A stretch of 32,537 nucleotides of DNA from Neisseriaceae bacterium JH1-16 (GTDB lineage Bacteria; Pseudomonadota; Gammaproteobacteria; Burkholderiales; Chromobacteriaceae), in NCBI GenBank assembly GCA_025989215.1, contig JAPDNP010000012.1, positions 1 to 32,537 of the forward strand, read 5' to 3'. The notes under the pieces are model-generated. The model was not told the origin of the DNA. It made no database searches and was given only the letters and a program-made list of their open reading frames with translations. The position numbers were made by a program, and so were the translations under genes. Every line of letters begins with the position of its first letter. The stretch's first letter is position 1. Positions 7,537 to 15,986 of the stretch are shown here, piece by piece.

Positions 7537-9072
7537 ATGCAATACACCGATTTGCGAGATTTCATCGCCCAGCTCGAAAAACAGGGCGAGCTGAAACGAA
7601 TTACCCATCCGGTCTCCCCCCGTCTGGAAATGACCGAGATCGGCGACCGGGTGCTGAAGGCCGGCGGCCCGGCGCTGCTGTTCGAGGCCCCCGAAACCGA
7701 CGGCCGCCGCTACGACATCCCGGTACTGGCCAACCTGTTCGGCACGCCGCGCCGCGTGGCGCTGGGCATGGGTGCCGACGACGTGATGCAGCTGCGCGAG
7801 ATCGGCAAGACGCTGGCCTACCTGAAGGAGCCGGAGCCGCCGAAGGGCTTCAAGGACGCCTGGGACAAACTGCCGTTGCTCAAGCAAGTGCTGAGCATGG
7901 CGCCGAAGGAAGTGAAGAAGGCCGCCTGCCAGACGGTGGTGATCGAGGGCAGCGACGTCGACCTGAGCGCGCTGCCGATCCAGCACTGCTGGCCGGGCGA
8001 TATCGCCCCGCTGGTCACCTGGGGGCTGAGCGTGACGCGCGGCCCGCACAAGAAACGCCAGAACCTTGGCATCTATCGCCAGCAGCTGATCGGCAACAAG
8101 CAGCTGATCATGCGCTGGCTGGCGCACCGCGGCGGCGCGCTGGATTTCCGCGAACACCGCCAGGCCAACCCCGGCACGCCGTTCCCGGTGTCGGTGGTGC
8201 TCGGCTGCGACCCGGCCACCATCCTCGGCGCAGTGACGCCGGTGCCGGACACGCTGTCCGAATACCAGTTCGCCGGCCTGCTGCGTGGCAGCAAGACCGA
8301 GCTGGTGAAGAGCATCGGCAACGATCTGCAGGTGCCGGCGTCGGCCGAAATCGTACTGGAAGGCATGCTCACGCCGTGCTCGACCGGCTACGAAGGCGTG
8401 TCCGAACACGGCGTGCCGGTGAAGGAAGTGGACGGCTACCTGTACGCGCTGGAAGGCCCGTACGGCGACCACACCGGCTACTACAACGAGCAGGACTGGT
8501 TCCCGGTGTTCACCGTCGAGCGCATCACCCATCGCCCCAACCCGATCTACCACAGCACCTACACCGGCAAGCCGCCCGACGAGCCGGCGGTACTGGGCGT
8601 GGCGCTGAACGAGGTGTTCGTGCCGATCCTGCAGAAGCAGTTTCCGGAGATCGTCGACTTCTATCTGCCGCCGGAAGGCTGCAGCTACCGGATGGCGGTG
8701 GTGTCGATCAAGAAGCAGTACCCCGGCCACGCCAAGCGGGTGATGCTGGGGGTGTGGAGCTTCCTGCGCCAATTCATGTACACCAAGTTCATCGTGGTGG
8801 TCGACGACGACGTCGACACCCGCTCCTGGCAGGAAGTGATCTGGGCGATCACCACCCGGATGGACCCGGTGCGCGACACCACGCTGATCGACCACACCCC
8901 GATCGACTACCTGGACTTCGCCAGCCCGGTGTCGGGCCTGGGCGGCAAGATGGGCCTCGACGCGACCAACAAGTGGCCGGGCGAGACCAACCGCGAATGG
9001 GGCCGCACCATCCAGATGGACGACGCGGTGAAGCAGCGCGTCGATACGATGTGGCGCGAGCTGGGGATCTAA
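7537..9072 (+). CDS. ubiD: 4-hydroxy-3-polyprenylbenzoate decarboxylase UbiD
   Basis: A 511-residue decarboxylase of ubiquinone biosynthesis. It removes the carboxyl group from 3-polyprenyl-4-hydroxybenzoate using prenylated FMN supplied by UbiX. The protein is typical from end to end: [20 protein letters not shown] at the start, the conserved NLGIYRQQ and [11 protein letters not shown] segments, and [12 protein letters not shown] near the C-terminus. The length is close to the roughly 500-residue family norm. The start is ATG at 7537 with GAG 7 bp before it. The opposite strand is also open for most of the gene, but that frame carries no recognisable protein. Confidence 0.96.
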   Translation: MQYTDLRDFIAQLEKQGELKRITHPVSPRLEMTEIGDRVLKAGGPALLFEAPETDGRRYDIPVLANLFGTPRRVALGMGADDVMQLREIGKTLAYLKEPEPPKGFKDAWDKLPLLKQVLSMAPKEVKKAACQTVVIEGSDVDLSALPIQHCWPGDIAPLVTWGLSVTRGPHKKRQNLGIYRQQLIGNKQLIMRWLAHRGGALDFREHRQANPGTPFPVSVVLGCDPATILGAVTPVPDTLSEYQFAGLLRGSKTELVKSIGNDLQVPASAEIVLEGMLTPCSTGYEGVSEHGVPVKEVDGYLYALEGPYGDHTGYYNEQDWFPVFTVERITHRPNPIYHSTYTGKPPDEPAVLGVALNEVFVPILQKQFPEIVDFYLPPEGCSYRMAVVSIKKQYPGHAKRVMLGVWSFLRQFMYTKFIVVVDDDVDTRSWQEVIWAITTRMDPVRDTTLIDHTPIDYLDFASPVSGLGGKMGLDATNKWPGETNREWGRTIQMDDAVKQRVDTMWRELGI

Positions 9073-9084
9073 GCCACGCGCGGC

Positions 9085-9094
9085 TTCGGCCAAC
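9085..9094 (+). repeat. Solitary copy of TTCGGCCAAC
   Basis: An exact copy of the repeated word 12 bp after the ubiD stop codon and before its terminator. A near copy lacking the first T (TCGGCCAAC, 9182-9190) lies inside the next gene. Confidence 0.8.
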
Positions 9095-9120
9095 GTAAGG
9101 CTGCTACCACGCGCCAAACA

Positions 9121-9150
9121 AAATGCCCGGTCAACCTGACCGGGCATTTT
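9121..9150. terminator. Bidirectional terminator between ubiD and the secreted pair
   Basis: AAATGCCCGGTCA (9121-9133) pairs perfectly with TGACCGGGCATTT (9137-9149) around a 3-base loop. A T run follows on plus, and the flanking A run gives T on minus. It serves both ubiD (+) and the gene ending at 9169 (-). Confidence 0.92.
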
Positions 9151-9168
9151 CGTGGCCGTGACATCGCG

Positions 9169-9480
9169 CTAACGCGGTGCATCGGCCAACTCGACCGCAT
9201 CAAGCTCCAGCTCCGGCCCCAGTGGCGTGTCCACCTGACGGGCCAATCGGTAACGCACCGGCTTCCCCGCTGCGGTTTGCAACGCCTTGAGCCGAGCTTC
9301 GTCGACGCCGTGACCGGCCGCCTGGGCGCGGATCGGCACGATGTGGCCATCGTGCTGTTCGATCGCCAGCCGAGTGAACGGCACATTGCCGACGCTGACC
9401 AAACGGCCGGTCTGCCAGGGCTGGCCGCCCATCCCGGTCAACAACAGTAGGCCCATCAGGGCGACTCCGAAACGTTTCAT
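9169..9480 (-). CDS. Small exported protein of unknown function
   Basis: A 103-residue protein I do not recognise. The N-terminus (MKRFGVALMGLLLLTGMGG) is a probable Sec signal peptide with no lipobox cysteine; the rest is soluble and lacks cysteine. Its ATG overlaps the TGA of the lipoprotein gene upstream (ATGA, 4 bp), so the two are translationally coupled and probably act together in the periplasm or outside the cell. It ends before the bidirectional terminator at 9121-9150. A chaperone, inhibitor or pro-region role for the neighbouring predicted protease is possible but is only a guess from position. Confidence 0.7.
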   Translation of the reverse strand: MKRFGVALMGLLLLTGMGGQPWQTGRLVSVGNVPFTRLAIEQHDGHIVPIRAQAAGHGVDEARLKALQTAAGKPVRYRLARQVDTPLGPELELDAVELADAPR

Positions 9481-11174
9481 GGCTGTTTGACGATAGACAG
9501 ATAGCTATAGGCCGGCAGCGTCAGCGTCACGTCGCGGCTGAAGTCGAGCGGCTGCGCATAGGTCTCGCCGCTGCTGGGCAGGCTCAGCTTCTGCGCCGGG
9601 ATCTGCACCACCGGCAGATTGATCGTGATACCCGCCACCGTATAACTCCTGGCCGGGAAGCCATAGCCCGCCGGGTAGCTGGTGGTATTGGTCATCGCCA
9701 ATGTCGCCCCGAGACGCTGCATCACCCGACTGTAGTTGCCCCCACCGACGCTCGCCAGCCCCGCATTGAGCGCCGCCTCGCCCACCGTCGGCGTGGTCGC
9801 CCACTGCTTGAAGATGCCGGGGCCGAACTGGTGCAGCATTAGCATGCCGGTCACCACTGCCTTAGGGTAATAGCAGTTCGAACCATTACCCCAGCTCTTC
9901 AGGTCGCAGGACGGCTGCGCCAGGAACTGCTCGAACTCGCCACCACTGACCAGCTCTGGATGCTCGCGCGCCCCGCCCTTCGGGTCGGGGTACAGTGCAG
10001 CCGACACCAGATAGGCGATGGTCTGCGACGACAGCTCGTTCTCCCAGGTGGTCGGATAGGTGTTGGCCGCCGCGCTCGGGCTGAACACCTTGTTATAAGC
10101 GTAGAGCAGATGCTGATACTCATGCGACAAGGTGAAGAAGGTCTGCTTGGCACCGAAGGCATTGCTATCCCAGGCCCCGCCACTGGTGGCAATCAGCGTA
10201 TCGAGGTTGAGGAAGGTGACCAGCGCCTCGTTGCTGTTGTTGATCGCGGCAACCGCCGCCTGGCAGGACGAACTGCCGGCGCAGCCCGACGATGCGTTCA
10301 GCGTGGCAGCGTAGCTCTTGCGGTAGACGTTGACCGTGTTGACGAAGCCCTGCAGGCCATTGATGCTGGCCGGCTGGTTCAGGCTGGCCAGCACCAGGTG
10401 CACATCGGCCGTCGACGACGGTAGGAATATCCCACTGTTTAAACGGCTACTGATCGCGCCCCACGGCGCGCTGATCAACTGCGTCTCAATCGGTGCCACA
10501 TACTGGGTGAAATTACTGGTCAGGAAATTGACCATCGCCGGCGTCACCTTGCTGCTCTGGCTACTGTCGGCCCACACATAGAGCTGCGGCCCGCTCGAGT
10601 CGCTGGTCAGCGGCACCTTGCCAAGCACCGTGGCAGTTACCGCGACCTGATTGGCGTGGTCGTACCAACTGTCGGTGTCATTAACGTTGTACACCTTGTT
10701 GTAGACCGCGGTGCGCAGCTGAATGCCAGCTGCGGCAGCCTGCGCCGGAACACCGCTGACGCTCTGCAGTTGTTGCTCCAGCACCTGCAGGCGCTGCTCG
10801 GCAGCCGAGCCGCCGCCATCGGTGCGGAACGCGCCACCGGTTGCTAGCGCCGCCCCACCTCCGCCCGGGTTGTCGATACTGCTCACCACCCCCTGCCAAT
10901 TGCCAACGCCGCTAGCCGGTAGCGTCACGGTCTGCGCCGAGCCCGAAGCATTGGCGACATAGAGCACCGTACCGGCCGGGCTGGTTGCGGCATTGCCCGG
11001 CATCGCACAAGTCCCGCCGCTGCAAGACAACCCATTGGCGACCAGCGCGCTGCCGTTCAGCGAAGTCGTCGAGGCCGAACTGCCAGTACTGCTACCACCG
11101 CCACCGCCTCCCCCACCACAGGCGCTCAATAGTATTGCCCACAACACGCCAACCACCAGGCCCAGCTTGCCCAT
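9477..11174 (-). CDS. Lipoprotein with zincin-type metallopeptidase motif (M30-like)
   Basis: A 565-residue predicted lipoprotein. The lipobox LLSAC places the lipidated cysteine at residue 19, followed by a run of glycines and a Ser/Thr-rich linker. HEYQH at residues 351-355 is the zinc-binding HExxH motif, and WENE about 25 residues later could supply the third ligand. Motif and spacing resemble M30 (hyicolysin-type) peptidases, but the remaining similarity is weak, so activity is inferred. Residues about 125-140 may form a short coiled coil. ATG at 11174 is preferred over an in-frame TTG at 11186; neither has a good ribosome site. It overlaps the small exported gene by 4 bp. Confidence 0.8.
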   Translation of the reverse strand: MGKLGLVVGVLWAILLSACGGGGGGGGSSTGSSASTTSLNGSALVANGLSCSGGTCAMPGNAATSPAGTVLYVANASGSAQTVTLPASGVGNWQGVVSSIDNPGGGGAALATGGAFRTDGGGSAAEQRLQVLEQQLQSVSGVPAQAAAAGIQLRTAVYNKVYNVNDTDSWYDHANQVAVTATVLGKVPLTSDSSGPQLYVWADSSQSSKVTPAMVNFLTSNFTQYVAPIETQLISAPWGAISSRLNSGIFLPSSTADVHLVLASLNQPASINGLQGFVNTVNVYRKSYAATLNASSGCAGSSSCQAAVAAINNSNEALVTFLNLDTLIATSGGAWDSNAFGAKQTFFTLSHEYQHLLYAYNKVFSPSAAANTYPTTWENELSSQTIAYLVSAALYPDPKGGAREHPELVSGGEFEQFLAQPSCDLKSWGNGSNCYYPKAVVTGMLMLHQFGPGIFKQWATTPTVGEAALNAGLASVGGGNYSRVMQRLGATLAMTNTTSYPAGYGFPARSYTVAGITINLPVVQIPAQKLSLPSSGETYAQPLDFSRDVTLTLPAYSYLSIVKQP

Positions 11175-11342
11175 CGCGTATACCAAACAAATTAAAAATG
11201 ACCGAACAGATTATCTGGAATTTTGATTAAAACTCAACCTTGTCCGACAGAAACCCAGACAAGCGGTGACAGCCCTCCACAGCGCGCCCCCGCCGTTCGG
11301 CCAAGCTGTTATCCTTGCTGCGATTTTGACCGGAGACCTGCC

Positions 11343-11711
11343 ATGAGCACACGTAACCCGAATTCCCGCCGCCGCCTGAACCGTCTGAGCGAGCGCCAGC
11401 AGAAGAAGCAACGCGTCGGCGTATACCAGGAACTGGGCTTCCGCCTGCAGGCCACGCTGAACGACGGTGTGGACATCACCGCCGAAGACATCCTGCTCGA
11501 CGAATGGTTGGCCGAAGTCGATCGCCACGACGTCAGCTTCGGTGGCCACTTCGCCGCCGGCAAACCGTCGACTCTGAACGGCATGGTATTCCCGGTCGGC
11601 CGCGGCGGTGTCGATGCCGGCACCCGCGACCAGTTGGTTGCCTGGCTGAAGGGCCGCTCGGAAGTGGCGCAGCTGGAAGCCGGTGAGCTGATCGACGTTT
11701 GGTACAACTGA
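11343..11711 (+). CDS. yggL: YggL-family (DUF469) ribosome-associated protein
   Basis: A 122-residue cytoplasmic protein of the YggL family, reported to bind the 50S ribosomal subunit. Features are the Arg-rich start (NSRRRLNRLSERQQKKQRVG), the central VSFGG, and the end VWYN. The start is ATG at 11343 with GGAG 8 bp upstream; the frame is open further upstream, but that part is not conserved-looking. A copy of the repeat word lies in the gene (11507-11516, Leu-Ala-Glu register), and a near copy ending in G lies in the promoter region (11296-11305). Confidence 0.9.
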   Translation: MSTRNPNSRRRLNRLSERQQKKQRVGVYQELGFRLQATLNDGVDITAEDILLDEWLAEVDRHDVSFGGHFAAGKPSTLNGMVFPVGRGGVDAGTRDQLVAWLKGRSEVAQLEAGELIDVWYN

Positions 11712-11727
11712 GTCATCCGCTCAAAAT

Positions 11728-11757
11728 AAAACGCCCGGTCGGATGACTGGGCGTTTT
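11728..11757. terminator. Terminator of yggL at the left edge of the toxin island
   Basis: ACGCCCGGTC (11731-11740) pairs with GACTGGGCGT (11745-11754), one G-U wobble, with T on both sides. It ends yggL (+) and also lies 3' of the immunity gene (-). Its sequence is nearly the same as the terminator at 15937-15963 on the other side of the island. Confidence 0.88.
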
Positions 11758-11810
11758 CATATTAATACTGAAAACTATTTATCGATGACAACAAGGAAAC
11801 CTTATAAAGC

Positions 11811-12158
11811 TCAAATCAACTTGAGAATATTCAGGTCACGCCGAAACTCTTCAGCCTCTTCATATGGCAACTCTGCTAGCAGAGTTTGTAAATCTATTCC
11901 ACTAAGCAACTCAGCAATCCTCTCTCTATGAAATGTCTCTACCTGACCTCTTCCCGCGGCCAGGATTAGCGTCAGCACCTCAAGCATTAGCCTCTCGACA
12001 TCACTAGAGAAAGCATTGCTATACTCTTCATACGCAAAGCCAAACTCATATTCTCCGGCCACCCATTGCTGCAAATGAAATAGCTTTGTTTGGCAATATT
12101 GATAATAGCACTCAAGAAACCACGCCCGTATTTCTGCGTAACTTACTCTTTCTTCCAT
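11811..12158 (-). CDS. Candidate immunity protein for the adjacent deaminase toxin
   Basis: A 115-residue acidic, aromatic-rich soluble protein (MEERVSYAEIRAWFLECYYQ at the start) that I cannot assign to a named family. It begins 1 bp after the toxin gene's stop codon on the same strand (TAG, one base, ATG), with AAGGAAAGGG upstream; an in-frame ATG at 12200 inside the toxin gene is possible but less well placed. A small acidic gene directly 3' of a CdiA-type toxin is the normal position for its cognate immunity protein, and this is the basis of the call. The stretch is clearly AT-richer than the surrounding chromosome, as is usual for exchangeable toxin/immunity modules. Confidence 0.7.
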   Translation of the reverse strand: MEERVSYAEIRAWFLECYYQYCQTKLFHLQQWVAGEYEFGFAYEEYSNAFSSDVERLMLEVLTLILAAGRGQVETFHRERIAELLSGIDLQTLLAELPYEEAEEFRRDLNILKLI

Positions 12159-12159
12159 T

Positions 12160-15100
12160 CTATGACCCTTTCCTTGGAGGACGTAACATAGCCCCTCCAT
12201 TATCCATTACATTAACCTTGATATTTGGATATTTCGCTTCAAATCTCTTAATCACATCTGCGCAACTCTCGCATGGAGCTTTTTCAGTCAACAAGTTAAT
12301 GGTTCCACTTGTCGATGTTCTATCACCAAGTTGCGCTGCTATGTTGTTCAGAATTTTGGCTTCCGAATCAGATGCCCTATTAATCATAACCCCAGACTTT
12401 GATGGCACTATCGAACTAGGGAATGTCTCAATCACTTGCCCAACAAAACCAAGTGCTTGTTGAGCGGCTGTTGGAGAATTCACTTGACTCGATGCTGCCA
12501 TCGTTGGCTGAACCCCCGGAATATCAATCTGTGCAACACCCATATTGCCACTTCTTCTTGGAGCTGATGATAGCGTTGCTCGAAGATCTGTAATTTGTTG
12601 TGCCAATGCTCCTTTGACCTCAGAAAGGTCGACCGATATGTTCTCCTTCGCTCCCTTAGATGCAGCTCCGTTAGCTACGGCATCCTGCACTAGAGCTTTA
12701 GCGTCATCAAGCTTCCCTATGCTGAGCAACTCCTTAACCTTACCCAATAGTCGAGAAGGTATGACACCATCAGAAACAAGCATTAGTGCATAATCCAATA
12801 CTCCTGCAGGCTGCCCCATCCCGGACACCCCCTTTAACCATTCCATGGTCTGCAGTAAGGCGGCTTTTTCTTTTGGGTCAATAGCTTGATCATATGCCTG
12901 CATCACTGCACTCAAGCTCCGCTGACATGCACTTTGTGAGAGGCCAGTGCACGCAAGACTGTCCGTGATCAGTTGTTTGGTCTTCGAAGGGGGTAATTGG
13001 GCTTGTTTGGCGAGCACCACACCCTTCAGACTGTTGTTTTCCAGCTCAGTCTGCGCTGCATTTACAGTGATTGTCACACCGCTCGATCCAGACACCATCG
13101 CGATCCCAGCGATAAGCGAATCCACCAGATTCCGGCGATTGAGCTTCTCATCAGCATTTAAATCTTGTGCAGTGGTACTAGTTGCCCAATCAAGTAGGTT
13201 ATTGACCGCTACACTTGCCGCAGCACCGGCCGCTCCCGCTCCGCAGCTTTGGGCTGAGGTCGAAGCTCCGGCACAACCGACAACAGCCTGTAGCGCTGCA
13301 CGGGTAGTTTCCCGAACGGTAGGATCAGTAATCTTATCGGCTAGATCTTTTACCTGCCGCGCCCCCAGCCCCTGCAGATAGGCCACGGCAGCATCTCGCA
13401 CCAGGCCGCTCAGGCCACCGCTGACATTGCCCGTCACGCCTGCCGTCAGCGCGGTAACGATCTGACTATAGGCACCGCCCGGAGCCCATTTGGCGGCTTC
13501 CACTAGTTGCTGGTAAGCCGAGCTATTCGGGTCCATCCCTTGGTCGTTGGCTTTTTTCAGCTCTTCCTGCGCGCTCTTCCCTTCCGCAGCCTTGCTGGCC
13601 ATGAAGGTACCCATTTGCTGGGCAAACGCCGCCGTTACCTCGAACGTCGTCTGAAGCTGCTCTTTATCGAAGTTGTTGGTGAGGGCATTGGTGGTGTCCT
13701 TGCCCGTACTGACGTCTCGGTTGACCGACGCAGCGGCCTGCTCCGCCGTCTGCCCCGTTTTGGCCTGTTGCGCCGCGCTGTTGGTGATGGTGAGCGTGCC
13801 GCCGCTGATACCGGAGATGGTAGTGCTGCTGTCCTTGCCGCTGGCGGACATGACGATTGGCGCGCCTGGATTGACACCGTTGCCGAACGCTTGCGTCGAG
13901 ACACCAAAGCCTTGGCCAGCGCCGGCATTGGCAGAGGTAGCTCCAGACTTGCCTGTGCTCGCATTGCCGGCATCACTGCCTTTTGCGTCGCTATCTTTTG
14001 TGCCACTGCTGCCCATGCTGAAGCCACCACTCAAGCCGATGCTTTCCCCCGAGTACTCGGCATGGTTCCGGATGTCGCTGACGGTCAGCGTTCCGGTGGT
14101 AAGGCTGTTCTTGCCGGCATCGATGGCAGCCTGGCTGCTTTCGATCACCGCCCCGGTCAGGTTGGTGTTGCCCGCCACATTGATCTGGAAGCCGCCACCG
14201 CCCGCCTTGAGCCCGGCCTGCTGCGTCACGCTGGCGTAATCGCTCTTCATCGACTGTTGGTTGTAGCTGCCGCTGGCGCTGGCGCCGAAACCAATTGTGA
14301 CACTGCCACTGGCGCTCATTTGCTTGCTGTCGTACTGACTGGTGTCTTGCAGGCTCTCGATATCGAGATTGCCGCCAACATCGGCGATGATTTGTTTGCC
14401 GCTGGCGCTGGCGCCTTTGAGCGTGGTGTCACCGCCGGACTTGAGGGTCAGCGTATTGCCCGCATCCACGTTGGTGTACTGCTGCTGCGTGCCGTTGCCG
14501 GTGGCGTGCCCCTTGCTGGTGCTGGCATTGACCGTGATGCCGAAGCCCACTCCGTTCGACCCGACCGAGGCGGCGACCCCGACTCCCCAGCCGCTGCCGC
14601 TGTTCTTGCTTTGCAGGCTGCTGCTGTCCTGGGCGGCACCCAGATTGATCTGGTTGTCGGCCATCAGGCTGAGGTCATGCCCGGCCTGCAGGCTGCTGCC
14701 GCTGATGTTGATATAGGAGTTCTGCCCCGCACCGCTGGCGATGATCGTCAGGTCATGGCCTGCGGCGAGGCTGCTGCCGCTAGTGGTCAGCGCCTGGCTT
14801 GTTGTCGAGCTTTGACTATTCGTCGCGCCGATGGTCACGCTGCCACTGGCCAGCGTGCCACTGGCGGCAGACTGTGCCGCCTGGTAGGCGTTGTACGCAG
14901 CAAGGGCGGAAGTGGCCGCGGCCAAGGCCTGGGTACGCCCGTCGCCGGTCTTTTGGACGCTCTTCGCCATGTCGATCGAGGTTTGCACCGCAGACAGAAT
15001 CGGGCTGCCGGCAGTGGCCGTTACCCCCCATTGATTCATGCTGTGCGTTTCGGTATGGGTGTCGAGGTCCACACCCGGGTCGATCTGGATGGATTTCGCC

Positions 15101-15825
15101 TTCAGCGTCAGGTCATTCCCTGCGACAAGATCGGCCCCGGATAGCTGCAGGTTATTGTTGGCCGACAAGGTGACATCGCCGCCTTGGCTGACGATTTGGC
15201 TGTGAAAAGTGCTTTGTGCGTTGCTACTGTCGTTGCTGCTGTCTTTGGTGTGCTGCACGCCGATGGTGGCGGTATTGTTACCGCCCCCCAGATTGCCAAT
15301 CGTCAGGCCCGCGTGGGTCTGGTAGCCGGTTTGCTTGTTCGTGCCACTGCCTACCGTGATGTCGCCTTGCTTGGCAACCAACGTCACGCCTTGCGTGCCG
15401 CTGATGGACGAACCGAGCACATCGATGTTGCCAGCCTGGCTGTAGATCTGCACCTGCTTGCCACTGATTTGGCTGCCTTGCTGCAACGAGCTTTGCGAGC
15501 CAGCCTGGCCATCGCTGCGCGCCTGGTTATAAGGCATCAGCGAAGTACCCGCATTGTTCGGCCCACCCTGCATCGCACGTGTCAGGTCGCCGGCCTGTGC
15601 CGCATAGCTGGACACACGGGTGGAGTAGTCATAGTTGCTGGCCGAGGTCTGCGAGGTGCTGGTGCTGGCACTGATGTCGACGTCGCGAGCGGCGGCCATC
15701 GAAACCGTCCCCCCCGCCTTGACGTTGGAGCCATTGATGGTGAGGTCGCCGTCAATGGGCTTGGCATCCCCCATGACATTGCCACTACCGGTACTGACCA
15801 GTTTGATGCCCCCCCCAGCCAACAA
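12160..15825 (-). CDS. 5'-truncated CdiA/filamentous-haemagglutinin with C-terminal deaminase toxin
   Basis: A 1221-residue frame with the C-terminal half of a two-partner-secreted contact-dependent inhibition protein. Residues 1 to about 700 are beta-helical haemagglutinin repeats rich in Gly, Ser, Asn and Thr (AAGHDLTI, LQAGHDLSLM, VDAGNTLTLK). A helical pretoxin region follows. ELENN at 927-931 fits the VENN/ELYN junction after which exchangeable toxins start. The last 70 residues carry DSE (E1155) and PCESC (C1185, C1188), the zinc and catalytic pattern of cytidine deaminase-like toxins, with SGTINLLTEKAPCESC resembling the BURPS668_1122 family. No signal peptide or TPS domain is present: the first usable codon is a TTG at 15825, and the frame is closed by TAG at 15883-15885. 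It is therefore an orphan fragment or pseudogene in its secreted role. Confidence 0.85.
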   Translation of the reverse strand: MLAGGGIKLVSTGSGNVMGDAKPIDGDLTINGSNVKAGGTVSMAAARDVDISASTSTSQTSASNYDYSTRVSSYAAQAGDLTRAMQGGPNNAGTSLMPYNQARSDGQAGSQSSLQQGSQISGKQVQIYSQAGNIDVLGSSISGTQGVTLVAKQGDITVGSGTNKQTGYQTHAGLTIGNLGGGNNTATIGVQHTKDSSNDSSNAQSTFHSQIVSQGGDVTLSANNNLQLSGADLVAGNDLTLKAKSIQIDPGVDLDTHTETHSMNQWGVTATAGSPILSAVQTSIDMAKSVQKTGDGRTQALAAATSALAAYNAYQAAQSAASGTLASGSVTIGATNSQSSTTSQALTTSGSSLAAGHDLTIIASGAGQNSYINISGSSLQAGHDLSLMADNQINLGAAQDSSSLQSKNSGSGWGVGVAASVGSNGVGFGITVNASTSKGHATGNGTQQQYTNVDAGNTLTLKSGGDTTLKGASASGKQIIADVGGNLDIESLQDTSQYDSKQMSASGSVTIGFGASASGSYNQQSMKSDYASVTQQAGLKAGGGGFQINVAGNTNLTGAVIESSQAAIDAGKNSLTTGTLTVSDIRNHAEYSGESIGLSGGFSMGSSGTKDSDAKGSDAGNASTGKSGATSANAGAGQGFGVSTQAFGNGVNPGAPIVMSASGKDSSTTISGISGGTLTITNSAAQQAKTGQTAEQAAASVNRDVSTGKDTTNALTNNFDKEQLQTTFEVTAAFAQQMGTFMASKAAEGKSAQEELKKANDQGMDPNSSAYQQLVEAAKWAPGGAYSQIVTALTAGVTGNVSGGLSGLVRDAAVAYLQGLGARQVKDLADKITDPTVRETTRAALQAVVGCAGASTSAQSCGAGAAGAAASVAVNNLLDWATSTTAQDLNADEKLNRRNLVDSLIAGIAMVSGSSGVTITVNAAQTELENNSLKGVVLAKQAQLPPSKTKQLITDSLACTGLSQSACQRSLSAVMQAYDQAIDPKEKAALLQTMEWLKGVSGMGQPAGVLDYALMLVSDGVIPSRLLGKVKELLSIGKLDDAKALVQDAVANGAASKGAKENISVDLSEVKGALAQQITDLRATLSSAPRRSGNMGVAQIDIPGVQPTMAASSQVNSPTAAQQALGFVGQVIETFPSSIVPSKSGVMINRASDSEAKILNNIAAQLGDRTSTSGTINLLTEKAPCESCADVIKRFEAKYPNIKVNVMDNGGAMLRPPRKGS

Positions 15826-15936
15826 AGTAAGGTAAGTGCGGATTGGGTCTATGAAGTATCGATAGCAGCAGGTCCAACCACCCTATGCTTCAGCCGCGTT
15901 TGCCCCCTGCATGAAGCTAAACTCCCCCAAACGAAA
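15826..15936 (-). other. Left-over junction upstream of the truncated cdiA
   Basis: The cdiA frame continues 19 codons upstream without a start codon to a TAG at 15883-15885, reading ...YRYFIDPIRTYLTL before the first haemagglutinin-like residues. These residues are not haemagglutinin-like, so the break between island and chromosome probably lies near 15826-15832, close to the run of eight G (sense strand, 15809-15816). I see no transposase, inverted terminal repeats or tRNA end here. Confidence 0.5.
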
Positions 15937-15963
15937 ACACCCGGTCCTATGACCGGGCGTTTT
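15937..15963. terminator. Terminator at the right edge of the toxin island
   Basis: ACACCCGGTC (15937-15946) pairs with GACCGGGCGT (15951-15960), one mismatch on plus that is a G-U wobble on minus, with T runs on both sides. It follows the SanA/YdcF-type gene (-). It closely resembles the yggL terminator at 11728-11757. Confidence 0.85.
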
Positions 15964-15986
15964 GTATGACGGAGCGCCTGCCGTGC

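Noticed and set aside
7519-9147. Long open frame on the minus strand opposite ubiD
   Set aside because: ubiD is unmistakable on the other strand; this frame has shadow composition and no ribosome site or domain.
13507-15144. Long open frame on the plus strand opposite the haemagglutinin repeats
   Set aside because: It mirrors the repetitive codons of the toxin gene and shows no protein family.
15841-15900. Insertion-sequence remnant at the island edge
   Set aside because: The short peptide read here (YRYFIDPIRTYLT) is not recognisable as transposase, and no terminal inverted repeat or target duplication is visible.
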